From contig JAIXVO010000723.1 in the NCBI GenBank assembly GCA_027482985.1, forward strand, positions 1-7,164: 7,164 nucleotides of DNA, given 5' to 3'. Each line of letters begins with the position of its first letter. Position 1 is the stretch's first letter. The stretch comes from Cyanobacteriota bacterium. Its GTDB lineage: Bacteria; Cyanobacteriota; Cyanobacteriia; Leptolyngbyales; Leptolyngbyaceae. Shown piece by piece: positions 1-5,813 of the stretch. Position numbers and translations under genes: made by a program. Below the pieces are notes generated by a model, which had not been told where the DNA came from, searched no databases, and worked only from the letters and a program-made list of their open reading frames with translations.

Positions 1-456
1 ATGCCCGAAACCTTCACCCTGCCTGCCACCTTCCCCGTGAAAACCGTGATCACTAAATTTGGCACAGCCCCCGACTTTTACAATCACCTGACCTGGAGTG
101 TGGCGCGGGGCTGGCATCCCTGGCTGCTGCGGCAACAACCTGTGATCGAGTTTTTGTCTCATGTCAGCCATCTGATGACCGATGTCACCGATCGCTTCAG
201 CGGCATCGGAGTCGCGATTCGCTCGGAAGTGCAGGGGCAGCGTCAGGGACAACCTGTGAAAGTGTGTTCGACGCTGGTGCATCCGAATACCGCGATCGCC
301 GCTGCCGCTGGCACTGGTAGCCTGGCCCAACTGTTGCTGGCAGACCAATTCTCGAAGCCGGGAGTATGGGTCGTGGAACAGGCATTGCCCACGGATTTAT
401 TTGAGCAAACGTTGGCCTCACGGGGGATGCAAATTCACACCCAGGTAGCGGATTAA
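1..456 (+). CDS. Saccharopine dehydrogenase-like oxidoreductase, C-terminal part (5'-truncated by window edge)
   Basis: These 151 residues resemble the C-terminal domain of cyanobacterial saccharopine-dehydrogenase-like NAD(P)-dependent oxidoreductases. Recognised stretches include PVKTVITKFGTAPDFYNHLT (residues 13-32), FLSHVSHLMTDVTDRFSGIG (51-70), and a tail with GTGSLAQLLL and PGVWVVEQALPTDLFEQT. Family members are usually about 350-400 residues, with an N-terminal Rossmann NAD(P)-binding domain. No dinucleotide-binding Gly motif is present here, so the catalytic N-terminal half must lie to the left. The ATG at base 1 is therefore probably an internal Met rather than the real start; this is inferred from memory of the family. 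The true substrate is unknown, because many family members do not act on saccharopine. The gene is convergent with the GGDEF gene and its TAA overlaps that gene's stop codon by four bases. An alternative is a genuinely truncated remnant, which only the left flank can settle. Confidence 0.72.
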   Translation: MPETFTLPATFPVKTVITKFGTAPDFYNHLTWSVARGWHPWLLRQQPVIEFLSHVSHLMTDVTDRFSGIGVAIRSEVQGQRQGQPVKVCSTLVHPNTAIAAAAGTGSLAQLLLADQFSKPGVWVVEQALPTDLFEQTLASRGMQIHTQVAD

Positions 457-1487
457 AGCGGTTCCACCAGCCCCTCATCGTCCGCCAACAACTCTGAGTT
501 ACCCACCACCCGATTGCGCCCCGAAGACTTGGCTTGCAGCAGATTTTGATCCGCTCGCTTGAGAAAACTCACCCCTTTGAGGTCATCGGCGTTCATCAGG
601 GTGGCAGTCCCAGCGCTAATGGTGATGTGTAAATCTAACGCCTCATCAATGCTGAAGGGCTGCTCACTGATTAACCGACACAGTCGTCGAGCCACCAGCA
701 GGGCTTCATGTTGATCCGTATTACTGAGGATGATGACAAATTCTTCGCCCCCGTAGCGAAATAAGGTATCGCGAAACCGCAAGTTATGGCGTAAGCGACT
801 GGATACCAGTTGGAGGGCGCGATCGCCCACCGGATGCCCATAATTATCATTAATCCGTTTGAAGTAATCCACATCCAGCATGACGATGCTGAGGGCTTCC
901 GAGCGGGTGCGGGCATTTTGCACCTGGCGTGGTAATTCCCAATCCAGCGCCCGCCGATTATTCAACTCGGTCAGGGGATCAGACAGGGCGATCGCCGATA
1001 AAATATCATTCGTCCGCATCAATTCGCGATAGTTCCGGACGCTCCGTAAACCCGCCAAAATTTGCGATCGCAGCAGCCGATCTTGCTGTCCCACCGTATT
1101 GGGTGCCAGCGGTTTACCCTGGACATCGTGACTGGGTAAGCGCAGATAGGCATCCGCGCCCCCTTCCAGGGCTTCAGCACAACAGTCCAGTTCCCAACTG
1201 CGATCGGGCTCAAAATCATCTAACGGATGCTGTGGGCAATCTAACAATAAACAGTAAATCCAGGCCAATTTCGCCTGTTGCTTGAGTTCATAGCAGAGTT
1301 CTAGCCCCCCCGGATGATTACTTTGCACAATAATCAAATCCGGCTGCTGCGCCTGGATCAGCGGCATCGCCTCACTGGCACTGGTAGCCACTTCAACGGT
1401 GCAGGCGATGAGGCGTTGGAGCCGATCCAGAAGTGTTGCGAGAAAGTCGTCACCTCCGACCAGTAAGATTGAAGCATTGGTGGACAT
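453..1487 (-). CDS. Diguanylate cyclase (GGDEF) with degenerate N-terminal receiver domain
   Basis: This 344-residue protein should make c-di-GMP from two GTP in the cytoplasm. Residues about 5-120 fold like a response-regulator receiver (acidic pair D13-D14), but the phospho-acceptor position is Q55 (PDLIIVQ instead of PDLIIxD), the conserved Lys before the late Pro is L117, and an acidic, Cys-containing insert spans about 84-108. A helical linker (135-169) leads to the GGDEF domain (170-330). Expected active-site residues are present: D205 (metal), N213 and D222 (guanine contacts), the signature GGEEF at 246-250, and an inhibitory RxxD site at R237-D240, five residues before the signature. 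The catalytic domain thus looks active and product-inhibited, while control by phosphorylation looks lost. The ATG at 1487 gives a full-length receiver; only a weak purine-rich stretch precedes it. It lies divergent from the class III cyclase gene and convergent with the oxidoreductase gene. Confidence 0.93.
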   Translation of the reverse strand: MSTNASILLVGGDDFLATLLDRLQRLIACTVEVATSASEAMPLIQAQQPDLIIVQSNHPGGLELCYELKQQAKLAWIYCLLLDCPQHPLDDFEPDRSWELDCCAEALEGGADAYLRLPSHDVQGKPLAPNTVGQQDRLLRSQILAGLRSVRNYRELMRTNDILSAIALSDPLTELNNRRALDWELPRQVQNARTRSEALSIVMLDVDYFKRINDNYGHPVGDRALQLVSSRLRHNLRFRDTLFRYGGEEFVIILSNTDQHEALLVARRLCRLISEQPFSIDEALDLHITISAGTATLMNADDLKGVSFLKRADQNLLQAKSSGRNRVVGNSELLADDEGLVEPL

Positions 1488-1526
1488 CTATCAACCCAAT
1501 CCAAACACTCGGGTCATCACTTCATT

Positions 1527-1580
1527 AAAATATCGAACTTTATTCATAACACTGGACTTTCAACCGACTTGAATCGTCAA
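1527..1580 (-). promoter_or_regulatory. Weak candidate promoter for the GGDEF gene
   Basis: Reading on the minus strand, an AT-rich patch holds TATTTT (plus-strand 1527-1532), a fair -10 element about 40 bases upstream of the ATG at 1487. TTGACG (plus-strand 1575-1580) lies too far upstream to be a normal -35 for it. The AT-richness stands out from the flanking sequence, but the spacing is not canonical, so this is only a suggestion. Confidence 0.2.
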
Positions 1581-1953
1581 TGCTGCAGGAAGACCCAGAG
1601 CCAGAGCCACTACAGTATCCAACTTAACTAATTACCCAGTAACTACACCCAGACCAGGAATGTTTTAGGAGAACAGGCTAGAAGTCTGCGTCCTAGCCCC
1701 AACCAATCCGCCTGATCCGGCTGTGCAGCCGTTGATGCAACCCTGTCTAACTTGCCGTGATTGTGCAACTCACTACTCCCTGAAGTGAATAAAACAATTA
1801 TGTCTCTGAATCCGGATTTGCTCACTCTGCCCCAGCAAGGATCCTAAAACTAGCACCGAACTAGACCTGTGGCCAGGTTGTTCCCGCGCGCGCGCCCCCG
1901 AAACCGATAAACTTTGCCAACCTCGTGTAAAACCAGAAGAATCAGGGCATTCT

Positions 1954-1977
1954 AGAGGCAAGGCTATCGTAGCCTCT
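1954..1977. other. Inverted repeat with two alternative stems
   Basis: AGGCTA (1961-1966) and TAGCCT (1970-1975) form a perfect 6-bp stem with a 3-nt loop. The outer arms AGAGGC (1954-1959) and GCCTCT (1972-1977) form a competing 6-bp stem with a 12-nt loop. The two stems share bases and cannot both form fully. No T tract follows on either strand, so a terminator role is not supported. It may be a protein-binding palindrome or part of a structured leader. Confidence 0.3.
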
Positions 1978-2070
1978 CTCAAACCCATTCTATTTGAATT
2001 AACTATCAATCTGAGTTAGCCTAATCCTGCTTACAGTTGATAGTTGGCGATCGCCCTCCAGTTCTGGCCA

Positions 2071-2084
2071 GTATCAAGATATAC
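2071..2084. promoter_or_regulatory. NtcA-like palindrome GTA-N8-TAC
   Basis: GTATCAAGATATAC matches the GTA-N8-TAC consensus bound by the cyanobacterial nitrogen regulator NtcA. It lies about 250 bp upstream of the class III cyclase start. No TAN3T -10 element sits at the usual distance of about 22 bases. The consensus has six fixed bases, so one or two chance hits are expected in 7 kb. Treat it as a candidate only. Confidence 0.22.
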
Positions 2085-2335
2085 CAGGCTTTCCGAGCTA
2101 TTGCCAGGCTTGGCTCGCAAGTCTGCATATCTTTGCTGCCCACCCCAGACAAAAGGTTAGAAGTCCAAACTAGATCTCGGTTACTTGCAGAGAGGTGATA
2201 CACTTCCCGCCGTTCGATCAGGCCAATCTACCCACTCAATGAACTGTCTCTTTCAGGAGACCCCAGGGGGTGTTTTGATCGCTTAATGATTCCTAAAGAA
2301 GTAGCCTGAGATCCTGCTTGCTGGTGATTGTCCTC

Positions 2336-4570
2336 ATGGAAAACGAGATGCTGACATCAGAACTGAAGGGAAACCGCACACTCGCGACGGTGCTGTTCAC
2401 CGATTGTGTCGGGTTTAGCGCTCGGATGTCGATGAATGAGGAGCACACGCTGGATTTAATTCGGCGTGATTTAAAGCTGATGACAAAAATTTGTGAGGCT
2501 TTTGAAGGCCGCGTGCTGAAGTCAACTGGAGACGGCTTGTTGATGTGTTTTTCTAGCGCCGTGAAAGCCGTCGAGTGCGCGATCGCCATTCAACAAGCGA
2601 TCGCCGAAGTGGTTCGCACCCTGCCACCCAGTGATGCGTTGATGCACCGGATTGGGATTCACCTGGCGGATATGTATATTACCGCGACTGATGTCATGGG
2701 TAATGGCGTGAATATTGCCGCGCGGCTCCAAACCGAAGCTGACCCCGGCGGCATTTGCATTTCGCAAACGGTTTATGATGTCGCTAAACATGGCCTCCAA
2801 CTAACGACAGAATACTTGGGTCCACGAGAACTCAAAAATATTCGAGAAGTCGTCCCGGCTTATCGCATTCTCTTAGACAACCAGGTGACTCCCGACGATC
2901 CCTATGCGGAAACTGTCCGATTTTTAGAACAAAGTGACAATGCCTTACGCATCCGTAAACTAATTTTTTATGTGTGCAAAAATAACTGGGAGAATGATGA
3001 GAGCAAACTGGCGACCCTGAGTATGCGTGGCATCATTCACGAATTTTTGGGGTTGGCCTCCAATTATGAGCAACTGCGGAGCTTGTTGAACAAAGCTGTT
3101 AGTACTTTGAGTAAACAATCGGAGTACAGCCTGGTGGCTAGCGATATTTTGAAAGGGGTGGCGAAGTTTTATGCCCCTGATCAATCTTTGCAACTGTGGC
3201 AAGGGGAGTTACTGCCTGCGGGAAGTGAGCCAGAGGTTACACCTGATCGCCCTGCGGTTGAGGCGCGACAGCAAGCGATCGCCAGCCAAATTGACCAGCA
3301 TCCTGATGCCCTGCGCTTAAAAAAACTCCTGTATTACGTGGGGCATCGCCAGTGGGAAAGTCATCCTGCCCGGTTGTCGCAACTGAGTACCGCTCAACTA
3401 CTCGAAACCATTAGCCAGCAGGCTCCGGATACAAGGGCTGTGGAGTCGCTGGTGCGTCAATTTGTGCAAACGTTAAATAAACCGTCAGAATATGCTCTGG
3501 TTGCGCTGACTCTGTTGGATTACGTCAGGCAATTGTATGCCGTGGCAATCGCCCCCGAGTCGGTAGCGAGTCCGCCCGCCCGCCCCGACTCGGTGCCCCT
3601 AAGTTTGGAGGCGGCACCGGAGCAGCCCCTGTATTCCGCGATCGCAGCTCAGTTAGAGCAGGATCCCCATGCCCTGCGATTTAAAAAGTTAATTTTTTAT
3701 ATTTGCAAAGGAAATTGGGTGCAATCATCGGAGCAACTGATCCCGATCCCGATGACCGCGCTGGTGGAAGAACTACACCGGATTGCACCAGCCTTTAATC
3801 AACTCCAGCAGGCCCTGCATCTGGTCGTCAGTAATTTGAGTAAGCCGACCGAGTATAGTGCGATCGTCAAAATTTTGCTGAAAACGCTATACCCGCTGTA
3901 CTATCCGCCGACGGTAGAACCACTTACCCCAGTCACCCAGACCTTGCCCGCTGCTGCGGCTCCGGTGATTCCGATCCCGCCGCCATTGGCCCGTCCTGAA
4001 GCGGCAGCACCCGTCGTGGCCGCGCCGCCAGTAGACGCGCGATCGCCCGTGAGCCTATTTGATGTCCGCTTGGGCATCCTGAAGTACACAAACCCGTTGA
4101 AAGCCAAAATTCTGGCCTTCTCAGCGCTTTACTCAGATTTTGGCTTTCAGGATCAGGACTGGTTTCAGCTCAAGACCTATGACCTGGATGGGCTGTTGCG
4201 GAGTCTGCTGACTAGTTGTCGAAATTATACGGATCTGGAACATCTGTTGTATAGCACGGCTCGTCGTATTCCCCAACTGGAAGATTTAATTCAAACTGCG
4301 GATACGCTAGTTAAGTATCTGCGATCGTTTTATCTCCATGGCAATCCGACCTTACTCGTGTCGCTGGCTGCTGTTGACGACACGAGAATTAGCCTGGATG
4401 ACTTTGAGGTGGCAACGCAAGAATTGGCGTTGCCGGATGGTGATGACCAAACGCGAGGAGTGTTGCCCCCGCCCGTCAGTTCGGTGTCGGGTGAAGCGGA
4501 AGCAACACAACTCAATTTTTCCACTGGTTTAGTGGTGTCGCCAGACCAATCTCCGTCGGTGGAGGGGTAG
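2336..4570 (+). CDS. Class III nucleotide (predicted adenylyl) cyclase with C-terminal tandem helical modules
   Basis: This 744-residue soluble protein probably converts ATP to cAMP. Residues about 13-178 are a class III cyclase homology domain: metal-binding D23 (in LFTDCVGFS) and D66 (in STGDGL), purine-selecting K62 and D119 (adenylyl-type Lys/Asp pair), and transition-state N126 and R130 (in GNGVNIAARLQ). No transmembrane segment, HAMP, GAF or PAS domain is visible. The rest is three similar about 83-residue modules (197-279, 319-401, 440-522), a Pro/Ala-rich linker (523-574) and a diverged fourth module (575-666), then an acidic Ser/Pro tail. Sensory domains normally precede the cyclase domain, so this order is unusual. 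The start is uncertain: TTG 2318 adds six hydrophobic residues and ATG 2348 is also possible; ATG 2336 is preferred for codon type, with no strong Shine-Dalgarno at any of them. The pentapeptide-repeat gene follows after 56 bases. The cyclase call is firm; ATP specificity is inferred. Confidence 0.93.
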   Translation: MENEMLTSELKGNRTLATVLFTDCVGFSARMSMNEEHTLDLIRRDLKLMTKICEAFEGRVLKSTGDGLLMCFSSAVKAVECAIAIQQAIAEVVRTLPPSDALMHRIGIHLADMYITATDVMGNGVNIAARLQTEADPGGICISQTVYDVAKHGLQLTTEYLGPRELKNIREVVPAYRILLDNQVTPDDPYAETVRFLEQSDNALRIRKLIFYVCKNNWENDESKLATLSMRGIIHEFLGLASNYEQLRSLLNKAVSTLSKQSEYSLVASDILKGVAKFYAPDQSLQLWQGELLPAGSEPEVTPDRPAVEARQQAIASQIDQHPDALRLKKLLYYVGHRQWESHPARLSQLSTAQLLETISQQAPDTRAVESLVRQFVQTLNKPSEYALVALTLLDYVRQLYAVAIAPESVASPPARPDSVPLSLEAAPEQPLYSAIAAQLEQDPHALRFKKLIFYICKGNWVQSSEQLIPIPMTALVEELHRIAPAFNQLQQALHLVVSNLSKPTEYSAIVKILLKTLYPLYYPPTVEPLTPVTQTLPAAAAPVIPIPPPLARPEAAAPVVAAPPVDARSPVSLFDVRLGILKYTNPLKAKILAFSALYSDFGFQDQDWFQLKTYDLDGLLRSLLTSCRNYTDLEHLLYSTARRIPQLEDLIQTADTLVKYLRSFYLHGNPTLLVSLAAVDDTRISLDDFEVATQELALPDGDDQTRGVLPPPVSSVSGEAEATQLNFSTGLVVSPDQSPSVEG
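2924..4333 (+). repeat. Four tandem about 83-residue modules encoded within the cyclase gene
   Basis: Copies lie at 2924-3172, 3290-3538, 3653-3901 and, diverged, 4058-4333. The first three share ALRxxKL followed by an aromatic-rich run and Trp (ALRIRKLIFYVCKNNW, ALRLKKLLYYVGHRQW, ALRFKKLIFYICKGNW). They also share a late LxKxxEY motif (LSKQSEY, LNKPSEY, LSKPTEY) before a hydrophobic helix ending in Y. The period is 121-122 residues, so module plus linker were probably duplicated together. The fourth copy keeps the W, the NYxxLxxLL-like helix and the terminal FY but lacks the ALR and EY motifs. The composition suggests an all-helical bundle. I do not recognise it as a named family. Confidence 0.8.
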
Positions 4571-4626
4571 CCCTCTGCTGAATGGCTGTGCATCTACCGT
4601 AGGGAATTTCGGATATTGTGAACGTC

Positions 4627-5625
4627 ATGCATGCCAGTGAGTTACTGAAGCGATACAGTGCCGGGGAAACAGACTTTCAAGGTGAAAATCTGGCGGGAGT
4701 TGATTTAAGCGGCACTGACCTGATTGGAGTGGATCTTTCGGGGTGCGATCTGCGTGGCGCAAATTTGATGTTGGCCTATCTTAACCGAGCCAATTTAAGT
4801 CGGGCGAATTTGCAGGGTGCCCGCTTGAGTGGAGCCAACTTAAGTCAGGCGGATTTACTCTGTGCGAATTTGCAAGATGCCGAATTCCATGGCGCGATTC
4901 TCTATGCAGCGGATTTGCGAGGCGCGAACTTGACGTTTGCGAATCTGCTAGACAGCAACCTGATTAGTGCCGATCTGCGCAATGTGAACTTGAGTGGTGC
5001 AACCTTGCGGGGAGCCTGCTTGCGGGGGGTGAATATGCGCTACGAAAAACGAGCTTACAATGGAGCCAATTTACGCGGTGCCGATTTCCGGAATGCTGAC
5101 TTGCGGGGGGCAAATATGACGGGCGCGGATCTGACAAAAGCAGATCTGACTCAGGCCAATTTATCGGAAGCGAGTTTGCGAGAAGTGAATTTGACAGGTG
5201 CCACGTTGGTCGGGGCGGAGTTACGCGGCACGTTTTTAACGGAAGCGATCGCGATCGCCGCCACGTTCCGCGAGGCCAGTTTGATCAACGCTAAATTGGA
5301 ACGCGCCAATCTCACTGAAGCAAATTTCTCCACCTGCAACCTGAGTGAAGCCAATTTAACGGCTGCGAATTTAACCAAAACTCAGCTGATGCAAGCGATC
5401 CTGCGCCGCACTCGGTTTAATCGTGCCGACTTGACGCGCGCCAGTTTACGTGATAGCGATTGCACCGAAGCCAGTTTCATCGAAGCATATCTGGGGCGGG
5501 TTGACCTGCGCAATGCCATTCTCAAGGATGCCAATTTTGCTAAAGCCGAACTCAGTAGTGCCAATCTAGGCGGGGCGAACCTCGAAGGTGCGACCCTGCC
5601 CGATAACTCGACATACGAAGAATAG
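4627..5625 (+). CDS. Pentapeptide-repeat protein (right-handed quadrilateral beta-helix)
   Basis: This 332-residue protein is almost entirely A(D/N)LXX repeats. After an N-terminal helix-like cap (MHASELLKRYSAGE), about 25 pentads run in register with centre residues at 17 to 137. A break around RYEKRAY (138-144) shifts the register, and about 36 more pentads follow with centres at 149 to 324. Nearly every centre is Leu, Phe or Met; exceptions are A209 and C279. Such proteins fold as four-sided beta-helices, here roughly 15 coils. No signal peptide or membrane segment is visible, so it is probably cytosolic. The role is unknown: family members range from DNA-gyrase mimics to scaffolds, and nothing here points to one. 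Start ATG 4627 is chosen because related proteins, as I recall them, begin with this cap; the in-frame GTG 4618 would add three residues. It lies close behind the cyclase gene and likely shares its transcript. Confidence 0.92.
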   Translation: MHASELLKRYSAGETDFQGENLAGVDLSGTDLIGVDLSGCDLRGANLMLAYLNRANLSRANLQGARLSGANLSQADLLCANLQDAEFHGAILYAADLRGANLTFANLLDSNLISADLRNVNLSGATLRGACLRGVNMRYEKRAYNGANLRGADFRNADLRGANMTGADLTKADLTQANLSEASLREVNLTGATLVGAELRGTFLTEAIAIAATFREASLINAKLERANLTEANFSTCNLSEANLTAANLTKTQLMQAILRRTRFNRADLTRASLRDSDCTEASFIEAYLGRVDLRNAILKDANFAKAELSSANLGGANLEGATLPDNSTYEE

Positions 5626-5665
5626 AAAGCGTGATCGGGCTGGAGCAACGGGCGATCACGCTTTC
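5625..5665 (+). terminator. Strong stem-loop after the pentapeptide-repeat gene
   Basis: A perfect 13-bp stem pairs GAAAGCGTGATCG (5625-5637) with CGATCACGCTTTC (5653-5665) around a 15-nt loop. It begins on the last base of the pentapeptide-repeat stop codon. No T tract follows on the plus strand, so it is not a textbook intrinsic terminator. Cyanobacterial 3' ends often carry such hairpins, and it may terminate transcription or protect the mRNA 3' end. Confidence 0.6.
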
Positions 5666-5710
5666 AAGGTGCAACCCTGACCGTTCTAAGCGTGGGTGGA
5701 GGAAATCCGA

Positions 5711-5740
5711 TTGCCACAAACCTTGTAGTCTTGGTGTAGA
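5711..5740 (+). promoter_or_regulatory. Weak candidate promoter for the glycosyltransferase gene
   Basis: TTGCCA (5711-5716) matches five of six bases of a sigma-70 -35 box, and TGTAGA (5735-5740) lies 18 bases further as a poor -10. The stem-loop upstream and the 188-bp gap make a separate promoter here reasonable, but the -10 is weak. GATACT at 5764-5769 is an alternative -10 with no good -35. Confidence 0.22.
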
Positions 5741-5799
5741 CTGCAACAAATGTACAGGGTCGTGATACTCTGTGCCAATTCTTGTGGTGTAGGTGTTGT

Positions 5800-5807
5800 G
5801 GAAGGGG
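5800..5807 (+). promoter_or_regulatory. Shine-Dalgarno site that sets the glycosyltransferase start
   Basis: GGAAGGGG ends six bases before ATG 5814. This good purine-rich ribosome site favours ATG 5814 over the upstream in-frame GTG 5793, which would include the site within its coding sequence. Confidence 0.6.
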
Positions 5808-5813
5808 TTGCTG

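Larger units (their letters stand above)
1488..2335. other. Long divergent intergenic region (about 850 bp), no convincing gene
   Basis: This stretch separates the divergent GGDEF and class III cyclase genes. Open frames here are short (60-78 codons), lack good ribosome sites and encode nothing I recognise. Visible structure is modest: a C/G alternating tract at 1885-1895, a perfect 10-bp palindrome AATCCGGATT at 1809-1818, short inverted repeats at 1676-1698 (GGCTAG/CTAGCC), 1718-1731 (CGGCT/AGCCG), 1954-1977 and 2246-2261 (GTCTC/GAGAC), a duplicated CCAGGCTT at 2084 and 2104, and an NtcA-like palindrome at 2071-2084. One HIP1 octamer lies at 2047-2054. It is long for a bacterial divergent promoter and could hold long leaders or a small RNA, but I cannot identify one. 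Confidence 0.6.

Noticed and set aside
1740..1775. GTGA...TCAC half-sites as a cAMP-receptor (SyCRP1-type) box
   Set aside because: The spacing is nine bases rather than the six of the TGTGA-N6-TCACA consensus.
1885..1895. Alternating C/G tract as a Z-DNA-forming regulatory element
   Set aside because: Eleven bases is short and there is no supporting context; noted only as part of the intergenic description.
1643..2009. Two overlapping minus-strand frames (60 and 78 codons) as small genes or a frameshifted gene
   Set aside because: They lie in different frames, show no recognisable motif or good ribosome site, and have biased residue content typical of translated spacer.
2021..2203. 60-codon minus-strand frame in the intergenic region
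   Set aside because: No ribosome site, no family resemblance, and it covers the inverted repeats and the NtcA-like box.
2201..2235. GTTCGATCA as a tRNA T-loop
   Set aside because: No matching acceptor, D or anticodon stems could be found around it.
3901..4107. Gly/Thr-rich minus-strand frame
   Set aside because: It is the antisense of the Pro/Ala-rich linker of the cyclase gene.
5151..5648. Minus-strand frames opposite the pentapeptide-repeat gene
   Set aside because: They are antisense shadows of the A(D/N)LXX codon periodicity, giving repetitive KLAS-type peptides.
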